Below are positions 33,619 through 39,485 of a stretch of DNA of 39,485 bases, one piece after another. Under the pieces are notes generated by a model, which worked only from the letters and a program-made list of their open reading frames with translations, searched no databases and was not told where the DNA came from. Source of the DNA: an uncultured Oscillospiraceae bacterium (GTDB lineage: Bacteria > Bacillota > Clostridia > Oscillospirales > Oscillospiraceae); assembly GCA_944387225.1 (NCBI GenBank), contig CALXDY010000103.1:1-39485 (forward strand). Direction: 5' to 3'. Positions within the stretch are counted from its first letter, which is position 1. Each line of letters begins with the position of its first letter. A program made the translations under genes and the position numbers.

Positions 33619-34125
33619 CTATGCTCCCTGTCCGCAAAGCTTCTCCACGAATTCCAGAATAAACGGCCGGCGGTCTTGATGGTTCCAGGCAACAAATTGA
33701 CTTTGCAATACCGGTTGAATCGGCCTTATTTCCATCCCATCCCCATTAATAAATGGCTGCGCTCGAAGCATTACCTCCCTTTGCCAGACGGCTTTGTTCC
33801 TTGCTGCTTTGGAGTACAGGATTACGATATCCACATTCCCCGCTCCCAGGGCATGCAGCAGTTCCGGTTCCTCACCCACGGAAAGAGTACAATGCAAATT
33901 CGGGTGTTCCTTCTTCATGTCTTTTAACACGATGGCTCCCACCTGCATCGCGCAAAGGTTTGCAGCCGCAATGTTCAATTCCCCTTGTTCCTCCTGCTGA
34001 TCATAATCTCCATCTACCCGAATCTGCTTCAGAAAGTCCTCCAGTTTGGAAATGGCATAGTAGCCAAATGCCGCAAATGCCAAAAATCCTCCAATCAAAA
34101 CGAATCCATCTGCAAATGCTTTCAT
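33619..34125 (-). CDS. Membrane-anchored protein with LysR substrate-domain-like region, function unknown
   Basis: A 168-aa protein. Residues 5-27 form a transmembrane helix, followed by a charged linker (QIRVDGDYDQQEEQG). Residues 45-110 read like the first half of a LysR-type effector-binding domain: LNIAAANLCAMQVGAIVLKD, then HPNLHCTLSVG and LGAGNVDIVILYS. There is no helix-turn-helix. It might bind a small ligand at the membrane and modulate KtrAB or KdpD. The position between ktrA and kdpD supports this, but the function is unknown. The frame is open to GTG 34134, but GAGGAAG fits ATG 34125 best. The gap to kdpD is about 40 bases. Confidence 0.7.
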   Translation of the reverse strand: MKAFADGFVLIGGFLAFAAFGYYAISKLEDFLKQIRVDGDYDQQEEQGELNIAAANLCAMQVGAIVLKDMKKEHPNLHCTLSVGEEPELLHALGAGNVDIVILYSKAARNKAVWQREVMLRAQPFINGDGMEIRPIQPVLQSQFVAWNHQDRRPFILEFVEKLCGQGA

Positions 34126-34158
34126 GGATGCCACTTCCTCTCCCCATACGGGCAGCTG

Positions 34159-34809
34159 TTATATGTGAAAACATTTGTGAATATCACGCTGTGTTCCCAA
34201 AACCAAAATGGTGCTATGCTCAGGCAAATATGTATCGGGTTTAATCACCGTCATAGCAAACTTTCCGTCCTGCTTTATCGCCAAAATGTTGACATTGTAG
34301 CGTTTTCTTACGTCCAGTTGGCCTATCGTCTTTCCCACCCAGTGGCTTGGAACTTCAATTTCAAAGATGGCATGGTCATCGCCCAGAGCGATATAATCGT
34401 AAATGTGGTCGGAACTATAACGAATCGCCGTCCAGATGGCCATCTGCTTTTCCGGGTACACAACTTCATCGGCCCCATTTCGCAGCAAAAATTTAGCCTG
34501 TACATCTCGCTCTGCTCTTGCAATCACTTTCTTCGCGCCTAACTCTTTTAAGAGGCAAGCTGTTTCCAAGGAACTTTGAAAGTTGTCTCCAATCGTCACA
34601 ATACACAAGTCAAAATTTCTGACCCCTATGGCAGTAAGAAACTCCTCACTGGTACTGTCTCCAATCTGGGCATTGGTGACGAAGGGAAGAATTGCGTTGA
34701 CTCTGTCTTCATCCTTGTCTACCACCATGACCTGATGGTTCAATTCATTCAATTTCATAGCAATGTGGCGTCCAAAGCGGCCTAATCCAATCAATAAAAT
34801 CGTTTTCAT
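34159..34809 (-). CDS. ktrA: KtrA/TrkA-type potassium channel regulator (RCK)
   Basis: A 216-aa cytosolic gating subunit. The N-terminal RCK domain has the nucleotide-binding GLGRFG at residues 8-13 and the acidic DKDEDRV after the second strand. This domain binds ATP/ADP or NAD(H), and in many Firmicutes the C-terminal RCK_C domain (about 135-216) binds c-di-AMP. Length is normal for KtrA. GGAGGAGTT precedes the ATG. It lies 18 bases downstream of ktrB, the usual Ktr order reversed only in being ktrB first. Together they form a potassium uptake system. Confidence 0.92.
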   Translation of the reverse strand: MKTILLIGLGRFGRHIAMKLNELNHQVMVVDKDEDRVNAILPFVTNAQIGDSTSEEFLTAIGVRNFDLCIVTIGDNFQSSLETACLLKELGAKKVIARAERDVQAKFLLRNGADEVVYPEKQMAIWTAIRYSSDHIYDYIALGDDHAIFEIEVPSHWVGKTIGQLDVRKRYNVNILAIKQDGKFAMTVIKPDTYLPEHSTILVLGTQRDIHKCFHI

Positions 34810-34827
34810 AACTCCTCCATTACACCG

Positions 34828-36162
34828 TTACCCTACGGTGATTCGTTCCTGTGGAAGTCTGGTGCTGTTGCCTTGTACATGCGACAGGGCTGCAAAAATC
34901 AGCGTCAGGCCTCCCACGCGTCCAAAAAACATCAGTGCGATCAGAAGCAGATGGGAAATGCAGCTGAGCTGTGGGGTAATGCCCAGGGATAGTCCCACAG
35001 TACCAATTGCCGATGCCGTCTCAAACAGACAGGTTAGAACCGGCAGGTTCTCCACCCTGCTGATAACCAGGCCCGCTGTTAAAAACAGGACCAAGTACAT
35101 GATCAAAATTGTCGACGCCTGAGCTACGACTTCATTTGATATCCGGCGGTTAAAAAAGCCTGGATGTTCCCTGCGTCGGGCCACGGCAAGAGCGTTGGCC
35201 AGCAGGACCGCTAATGTGGTTGTTTTCATACCACCTGCGGTGGAGCCCGGAGAGCCGCCAATTACCATGAGAATAATCATCACAAATTGCCCTGTCTCGC
35301 TTAGCATGGTTAAATCCGCTGTGTTAAACCCAGCAGTCCTTGGCGTAACCGCCTGAAAGAAGGATAATAGGACCCGCTCCCCTATTGGTGCTTGAGTGAA
35401 TTCAAACAGGAAAAAATAGAGGGTGGGAAGCAAAATCAACGTACCCGTCACGGTAAGAATGACTTTGCTCTGCATGCGATACTTATGAAAATGCGGGCCA
35501 TTTGTCCGGATATCTGCCCAGGTTAAAAAGCCAATACCGCCAATGACGATGAGCAACGCAATCACAATGGCGATGATTGGATTGTCCGCATAATCCGTCA
35601 GGGAAGAAAACGGGGCTTTTACCCCCATTAAATCAAAGCCAGCATTACAAAAGGCGGAGATGGAATGAAATAGCGAATACCACACGCCCTTTAAAGGTCC
35701 AAACTCACGATAAAACACGGGAAATAACAGCATCGCGCCCAGCAGCTCCACCGCCAAAGCCGTCTTTAGAATAAACCCGGTCAGCCGTACGATCCCTCCC
35801 ACATTTGGCGCCGCAATTGCTTCCTGCATGGTACTGCGCTGCATCAGTCCTATCCTTCTGCCCGAGAGAATTGCAAATGCACCCGCCACAGTAATTACGC
35901 CCAATCCACCAATCTGGATCAACAGAATAATGACAGCCTGCCCGAAATTGGACCAGTATGTGGCGGTATCATGGACCACCAATCCCGTAACACAAACTGC
36001 AGATGTTGATGTGAATAGAGCATCTAAAAAGGGGGTACACTGCCCTGTTTTTGTTGACACAGGGAGCATGAGAAGAACACTTCCCATGAAAATCACCAGC
36101 AGAAAACCAAATATAATAACCCGAAACGGGGACTTATTGTTTTTATGTAAAAGCTGCCACAT
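34828..36162 (-). CDS. ktrB: KtrB/TrkH-type potassium transporter
   Basis: A 444-aa membrane protein with about eight to ten hydrophobic segments in the M1-P-M2 repeat pattern of TrkH/KtrB. Selectivity-filter-type stretches are seen after the pore helices: TSTSAVCVTGL (about 48-58), SISAFCNAGF and AVTPRTAGFNTAD. It should carry potassium (with sodium) into the cell, gated by KtrA. The start follows GGTGGAGGCTT. A promoter can be read 35-65 bases upstream. Length is normal. Confidence 0.93.
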   Translation of the reverse strand: MWQLLHKNNKSPFRVIIFGFLLVIFMGSVLLMLPVSTKTGQCTPFLDALFTSTSAVCVTGLVVHDTATYWSNFGQAVIILLIQIGGLGVITVAGAFAILSGRRIGLMQRSTMQEAIAAPNVGGIVRLTGFILKTALAVELLGAMLLFPVFYREFGPLKGVWYSLFHSISAFCNAGFDLMGVKAPFSSLTDYADNPIIAIVIALLIVIGGIGFLTWADIRTNGPHFHKYRMQSKVILTVTGTLILLPTLYFFLFEFTQAPIGERVLLSFFQAVTPRTAGFNTADLTMLSETGQFVMIILMVIGGSPGSTAGGMKTTTLAVLLANALAVARRREHPGFFNRRISNEVVAQASTILIMYLVLFLTAGLVISRVENLPVLTCLFETASAIGTVGLSLGITPQLSCISHLLLIALMFFGRVGGLTLIFAALSHVQGNSTRLPQERITVG

Positions 36163-36196
36163 AAGCCTCCACCTCTTAATACGCCTTTATCTCCTC

Positions 36197-36226
36197 TTTA
36201 TACTTTTATTATCTACATATTGTCTA
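36197..36226 (-). promoter_or_regulatory. Promoter of the ktrB-kdpE operon
   Basis: On the minus strand TAGACA (36226-36221), 18 bases and TATAAA (36202-36197) give a start about 30 bases before the ktrB ATG. The AT-rich sequence around it could hold a KdpE site, which I cannot define. Confidence 0.5.
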
Positions 36227-36330
36227 AAGGGGGTATTAACGTATGAAGGCATATATTAAGGCGGCATTAAGAGGCCGCCTTTGCCCCGAATATCTGTCTG
36301 ACGGAACATGGTTTAAAATCTCCGGTTCGA

Positions 36331-36471
36331 TTAACGCCATCCGCATACGAGCGCCATTGGCAAAACAGCTACGATCGTACAGGCACACACCGCAACCAAC
36401 GTAATGATGGGCATGCCTATAAACATCATGCAAAAGCCCCAAACTCTGTCACGGAAAACAAACCGCTCCAT
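36331..36471 (-). CDS. 46-residue putative membrane protein upstream of ktrB
   Basis: A short ORF: ATG at 36471, TAA at 36333-36331. The product has charged ends (MERFVFRDR and GWR) and a central hydrophobic span of about 30 residues (GFCMMFIGMPIITLVAV and on), a good single transmembrane helix. No strong Shine-Dalgarno site is seen (GGCAG only). It lies 168 bases upstream of the potassium operon, on the same strand. By analogy with KdpF and other small transporter subunits it may be an accessory peptide, but nothing beyond position and hydrophobicity supports this. A chance ORF is possible. Confidence 0.4.
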   Translation of the reverse strand: MERFVFRDRVWGFCMMFIGMPIITLVAVCACTIVAVLPMALVCGWR

Positions 36472-36529
36472 CTGCCGCTAATATTTTGATGCCGCTCTCT
36501 TCCAATGTTATCCTAATTATATATAATGA

Positions 36530-36553
36530 AAACCACCTCCAATCAGGTGGTTT
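36530..36553. terminator. Hairpin at the left border of the remnant region
   Basis: AAACCACCT (36530-36538) and AGGTGGTTT (36545-36553) form a 9-base-pair stem with loop CCAATC. On the minus strand TTTTCATTATAT follows, so it may end a minus-strand transcript coming from the right. Confidence 0.5.
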
Positions 36554-36615
36554 CCATTTGTTCTCCTTCTCTTAAAAATCGTCATCCGCCAAGTATCAAA
36601 CATACTATGCCATAA

Positions 36616-36774
36616 TTATCTTTCGGCAAAATATTGATCAATCTGTTTCCGAGAACGATTTGTATTTGGATTCATCCGTCGGTCTTTTGGTGTTTTAATT
36701 ATCCTATTGATCTGAGGAAGTATCAGGCATGTATTACAATGGCTCAAATTAATTTGACTAGGGTATGGTAACGC
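36616..36774 (-). pseudogene. Unidentified 52-codon open tail
   Basis: The minus strand is open for 52 codons ending in TAA at 36618-36616. The end reads SRKQIDQYFAER after a CNTCLILPQINR segment. The composition is protein-like, with a natural-looking C-terminus, but I do not recognise the family. No start with a ribosome site is seen, so it is probably the end of a lost gene. Confidence 0.3.
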
Positions 36775-36925
36775 TTAGCCTACGGCCGTGCATCGAAAAT
36801 TCAGCGGACAGGTGTATCAAAAATTAACACAAAAACAACGAAACAGCCGACGCCAGCAATTCCCTCGTCGTTGCCCCTGTTGGCCGCTGTGCGGTCTCTT
36901 TCCAGGTAGAATAGTGTAGCTTCCC

Positions 36926-37039
36926 CTACAAGGTTTTAAGGTGTTTTTGTCTCTGGCGTGCCATTGATATTGAGAGGCTAACGGATGAGGAAAAAGGCAG
37001 GCAGAACAGCTTCCACCACTCCCACACCGCCGGTCTCAT
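36926..37039 (-). pseudogene. N-terminal remnant of an ABC permease
   Basis: ATG at 37039 overlaps the TGA of the ABC ATPase tail (ATGA), the normal coupling of ATPase and permease genes. The first residues MRPAVWEWWKLFCLPF resemble a permease cytoplasmic start, then the frame runs into unrelated sequence and stops at 37 codons. Confidence 0.35.
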
Positions 37040-37145
37040 GCCCGTCCCTCCTCCCGGTAGATGGCCAGGAAGGCATCCTCCAGGCTGGGCGTTACTGAAA
37101 CCGCCGCTGCCGGAGGTGTGTCGGACAGCACCCGCGAGCTGCCCC
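37036..37145 (-). pseudogene. C-terminal tail of an ABC transporter ATPase
   Basis: The minus-strand frame ends RVLSDTPP, then TPSLEDAFLAIYREEGRA and TGA. The P-S/T-LED-x-FL motif is the characteristic C-terminus of ABC-2 type (NatA-like) ATPases. Walker A, signature and Walker B motifs are missing: the gene is cut off near 37145 where transposase-like sequence begins. Confidence 0.55.
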
Positions 37146-37186
37146 TTGATAACTTTCTCGTTTAGCTGTACAACCTTCTCGAATAT
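37136..37186 (-). mobile_element. Fragment of an IS256-like transposase N-terminus
   Basis: The minus-strand codons read IFEKVVQLNEKVIKGQL, which resembles from memory the first residues of IS256-family transposases in Clostridia (VxQLNExVxKGQL-type). AAAGGAG precedes the first codon, which is ATA rather than ATG. The reading frame leaves the family after about 17 residues, at the join with the ABC ATPase tail. No terminal repeats were identified. Confidence 0.4.
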
Positions 37187-37358
37187 GGTCTGCTGTCTCC
37201 TTTCGAATGGTGGTGTCGCAACTTCATTCGACCAGAGATCTGCAAACCATGCTTTTTGTCTTTACGAAACTTATTCTACCTGACCGATCATCCAGCGAGG
37301 CAGCAGCTTCGGTGTCAGCCGGTACCAGGTGCGGGAAGAATATCTTCCAAAATAAGCT

Positions 37359-37387
37359 ACGGGACTGGCCAGCACGGCCAGTCCCGT
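37359..37387. terminator. Perfect hairpin, probable terminator
   Basis: ACGGGACTGGCC (37359-37370), loop AGCAC, and GGCCAGTCCCGT (37376-37387) form a 12-base-pair perfect stem. It lies downstream (minus strand) of the DUF5067-like tail and probably ended that gene. Sequence after the stem on the minus strand is AGCTTATTTTGG. Confidence 0.6.
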
Positions 37388-37454
37388 ATTCTTTGTTTCG
37401 GAAATATAAATTTTGTACTGCTTACAGCGTTTAAAATGCAGGGAAAAACCGTAC

Positions 37455-37622
37455 TCAGGCAATATCTAACTCCAAGTAGGCAATCTCTGCCGGCGTGTCC
37501 CAACTGAATGCCTCCGTAATCTCCACTTCGATGGGCGATGTCGTGTCGCTCAATTCAAAAGCTTCCTGTACATCAACTGTTGTTCCGGGACGCACATCCG
37601 TAGAGTACATATCGCCATCATA
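37455..37622 (-). pseudogene. C-terminal remnant of a DUF5067-like lipoprotein
   Basis: The minus strand reads YDGDMYSTDVRPGTT, then VQEAFELSDTTSPIEVEITE and ends in ELDIA and TGA at 37457-37455. This is the typical C-terminal strand pattern of DUF5067/DUF4352-type secreted proteins (RPGTTVxVxxAFxLxD). The upstream part with signal peptide and lipobox is missing, so the gene is broken. Family call is by remembered pattern. Confidence 0.5.
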
Positions 37623-37686
37623 ACATGGTATTTGTCCAATAGGCAGGCCTATTCTGTATCATACCATCTGTCAAAGTAGAAATCGT

Positions 37687-38372
37687 ATGATTCAAATGAT
37701 GTACACTTTCTCAACAAAGAACAAAACGATGTCCATTTCCCCAAGTTTTAGAGTAAACGCACCTATTATCTGCCTCAACACCTTCTCCAACGAAGGCCAG
37801 AAGGTCTATGCGGCCGCACACGTTACTGGTTGTCCACCGTTTACTTTGGTGTCCATTCGTAATCTGGACGGGAGCCACGACACGGTGCCCTGGGACAGCC
37901 CGCCTATCATCAAAATTCCCGAGCCCTGCACCGGTGGTGCGGACGACTTTCTGCGGCTTCTGATCGAGGCGATCATCCCAACGGCAGAGAAAGAGATTAC
38001 CGGAACTCCTCGCTGGCGCGGGATTGCCGGATACTCTCTGTCCGGATTATTTGCTTTGTACACCATCTACCAACCGGATCTGTTTTCCCGTGTAGGGAAC
38101 ATGTCCAGCTCTCTCTGGTTTCCCGGAATGAAAGAGTATATCTTTTCTCACGGGCCAAAGCGTCGGCCGGACTGCGTCTACTTTCCCTGGGTGACAAAGA
38201 GAGCAAAACGCAAAACCCGGTTCTGCGAAGTGTTCGACAGAACACAGAGGAGATTCATGCCATCTATCAAGGGAATGGCATCGACACAGTGTTCCAGCTG
38301 AATTCAGGCAATCACTACAACCAGACTGTAGAACTTACAGTTACCGGCCTTTGCTGGCTCCTAAGCTGGTAA
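37687..38372 (+). pseudogene. Frameshifted alpha/beta-hydrolase esterase
   Basis: The frame from 37687 encodes an esterase of the putative-esterase (enterochelin/EstD-like) family: the nucleophile Ser lies in GYSLSGLFALY, in the usual G-x-S-x-x-G-like turn. At about 38182-38187 one base appears to be missing. In the other frame the protein continues YFSLGDKESKT, then RQNTEEIHAIYQ and GNHYN, giving the acidic residue and catalytic His expected for the triad, and ends in TAA at 38370-38372. The uninterrupted first frame ends with meaningless sequence at 38301. It is therefore a recent pseudogene or a sequencing error. No good ribosome site is seen. Confidence 0.75.
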
Positions 38373-38433
38373 TGTAAGTCCCACTCCAGCCAAACTGTAT
38401 TCTTTGTATATTGCTTGTGAAAAAAAGATATGC

Positions 38434-38883
38434 CTACGGGCTCAGTTCCATTTGCAGGTACACCATGTCCACCAGCTGCACCCCGCACTCGTAGATGGGG
38501 TGGTCGTAGTGGTCGGTGAAAAAGTTTTTAACCAGATGGTGTCTGTGAAAACCGCAGGATTCATAAAACGGAATGGTAGAGGGGCTGTCCCCGGTGCCCA
38601 CTTGTATCGTTACACACCGGCCCGCGTATGTCCGGATGAGAAACTCTACCAGGGCCTTTCCATAGCCCCTGCCCTGGAAATCAGGCTCCACGGCGATGTT
38701 CTTCAGCTCCAGAATGCCGTTCCCTTCGTCGGTTACCACGCATTCGGCTTTGACGCCGTCGTCCTCCAGCACATACATGGTCCCACGCTCTAAATAGCGA
38801 TCCACCATGTCCTCTTGCTCGTCGGCCAGCAATAGCAAATTTAGGTATCTCTTTTGATCGGTCTCTACTTTTTTGATTTCCAT
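38434..38883 (-). CDS. GNAT family N-acetyltransferase
   Basis: A 149-aa protein of the Gcn5-related acetyltransferase family. The acetyl-CoA pyrophosphate loop is QGRGYGKAL (Q/RxxGxG/A), preceded by LKNIAVEPDF, and the C-terminal strand-helix YESCGFHRHH is also typical. The substrate is unknown. The frame opens at GTG 38889, but TAAGGTG favours the ATG at 38883. It lies 9 bases after the next acetyltransferase gene, so the two are co-transcribed. Confidence 0.88.
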   Translation of the reverse strand: MEIKKVETDQKRYLNLLLLADEQEDMVDRYLERGTMYVLEDDGVKAECVVTDEGNGILELKNIAVEPDFQGRGYGKALVEFLIRTYAGRCVTIQVGTGDSPSTIPFYESCGFHRHHLVKNFFTDHYDHPIYECGVQLVDMVYLQMELSP

Positions 38884-38892
38884 AGGCACACC

Positions 38893-39485
38893 TTATTTTT
38901 TCAAAAGCCGCTTCAGCGCGGCGGCGTCCAGCAGATTTACCGTCACGAACTTCCCCCGATAGAATACCGCCCAGTTATTGAAGACACAGGGCAAGGCCTT
39001 GGTCTTCTCCAGGGTGTCCACCAAAACGAGGGTGTATGGTGTCTCCAGTTCTTCGCAGGTTTTGCGCACCAACTCCACACTTTGGTAGATGTAGGGACAC
39101 TGGGGACTATAATAGACGGTCAGTTCCTGAGGTTCAATCGCCTGCCGTTTGGCGTTCTTCCCGAAGCGGGGCTTCGTCCCGTCAAAGGAGAGGGCCAGCA
39201 GCCGATAGCCGTCCGAGGTGGTATCTACCGTTTCAAATCCATACTTTTCTGCGAAGGTCTGGTCTGAGAGCCAGGCTTTTTGCTTTTCCGCTCCCAGCAT
39301 ACACACGCCGGACTTTCCCTTGGCCCTGGCGTCAGCCAGGCAGTCCTCCATCAGCTGTCTGCCGTAGCCCTTGCCCTTGAACTCCCCGCTGACCCACAGG
39401 CAGTAGATATAGAGGTAGTTATCCCCATCCACCGGCACCCAGGCAGTCTCCAGCGGAGCATACTCGATGAACACCACGCCCTTGG
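38893..39485 (-). CDS. GNAT acetyltransferase with YoaP-like C-terminal domain, 5' end cut by window edge
   Basis: The last 197 codons of a larger gene. The first visible part holds the GNAT acetyl-CoA loop FKGKGYGRQLME. After it comes MLGAEKQKAWLSD, then a C-terminal thioredoxin-like/YoaP domain with YYSPQCPYIYQSVEL (a CPY pair in place of a full CxxC) and ending LDAAALKRLLKK. The frame continues to the right edge without a start, so the N-terminal part is outside the window. The fused layout is known from GNAT proteins of Firmicutes with unknown substrates. Confidence 0.8.
   Translation of the reverse strand, partial: KGVVFIEYAPLETAWVPVDGDNYLYIYCLWVSGEFKGKGYGRQLMEDCLADARAKGKSGVCMLGAEKQKAWLSDQTFAEKYGFETVDTTSDGYRLLALSFDGTKPRFGKNAKRQAIEPQELTVYYSPQCPYIYQSVELVRKTCEELETPYTLVLVDTLEKTKALPCVFNNWAVFYRGKFVTVNLLDAAALKRLLKK

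Larger units (their letters stand above)
36554..37690. other. Gene-poor region of decayed gene fragments
   Basis: About 1.1 kb without an intact gene. The fragments I can recognise are listed separately: a 52-codon open tail, ABC permease and ATPase pieces, an IS256-like transposase start, and a DUF5067-like tail. Between them, 36780-36920 and 37190-37355 hold no recognisable coding sequence. The junctions look like the outcome of insertion followed by deletions. Confidence 0.6.

Noticed and set aside
36163..36330. Possible c-di-AMP (ydaO) riboswitch before ktrB
   Set aside because: Clostridial ktr genes can carry one, but none of its conserved segments is seen and the space to the promoter is too short. 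A short GC stem at 36258-36281 does not resemble it.

Overview
The window looks like a chromosomal segment of a GC-rich Clostridia species (Bacillota), most likely an Oscillospiraceae-type gut bacterium of the Flavonifractor/Pseudoflavonifractor/Intestinimonas kind. The evidence is strong AGGAGG-type Shine-Dalgarno sites, the recJ-rel-dtd-MBL-hemZ gene order, SLH domains, BlaI/M56 sensors and a GEMM-I riboswitch. The genus is an inference from gene order and composition, not from a search.

Left part (1-8961): a minus-strand housekeeping operon runs recJ, rel (bifunctional (p)ppGpp synthetase/hydrolase), dtd, a glyoxalase II-like hydrolase and hemZ (cut by the left edge). It diverges from a plus-strand pair, mnmG and a second MBL-fold hydrolase. 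Promoters for both directions can be read in 5938-6172.

Centre (8989-24660): a 15.7-kb plus-strand block devoted to cyclic di-GMP. A promoter at 8989-9017 precedes a membrane diguanylate cyclase, a hybrid histidine kinase, a receiver/HD-GYP phosphodiesterase and an HPt protein. A GEMM-I c-di-GMP riboswitch follows, with an intrinsic terminator as its expression platform (14398-14522). Behind it lie eight genes: VTC-domain protein, DUF4956 membrane protein, CotH-like surface kinase, membrane-anchored glycoside hydrolase-like protein with a CBM9-like tail, HEAT-repeat protein, processive GT2 glycosyltransferase with a QRRRW motif, a DivIVA-like coiled coil, and a degenerate-GGDEF/intact-EAL protein. 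The simplest reading is a self-contained circuit: a phosphorelay sets c-di-GMP, and c-di-GMP gates transcription of a surface polysaccharide and envelope-modification machine through the riboswitch. This is the most interesting system in the window.

Right-centre (24661-30240, minus strand): a BlaI repressor and an 802-aa M56 (BlaR1-like) membrane protease lacking a recognisable penicillin-binding domain follow a strong promoter overlapped by two repeat operator-like boxes. Upstream of these is a secreted SLH/transglutaminase-like protein with its own promoter. Hairpin terminators separate the units.

Right (30245-36471, minus strand): a potassium block of lower GC, ktrB-ktrA-unknown membrane protein-kdpD-kdpE, preceded by an unreported-looking 46-aa membrane ORF. 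KdpDE stands beside Ktr-type transport genes; no kdpFABC is seen here. From 36554 to 38372 the DNA is a graveyard: fragments of an ABC ATPase and permease, an IS256-like transposase start, a DUF5067-like tail, and a frameshifted esterase. The right edge holds two GNAT acetyltransferase genes, the second (YoaP-like tail) cut by the window end.
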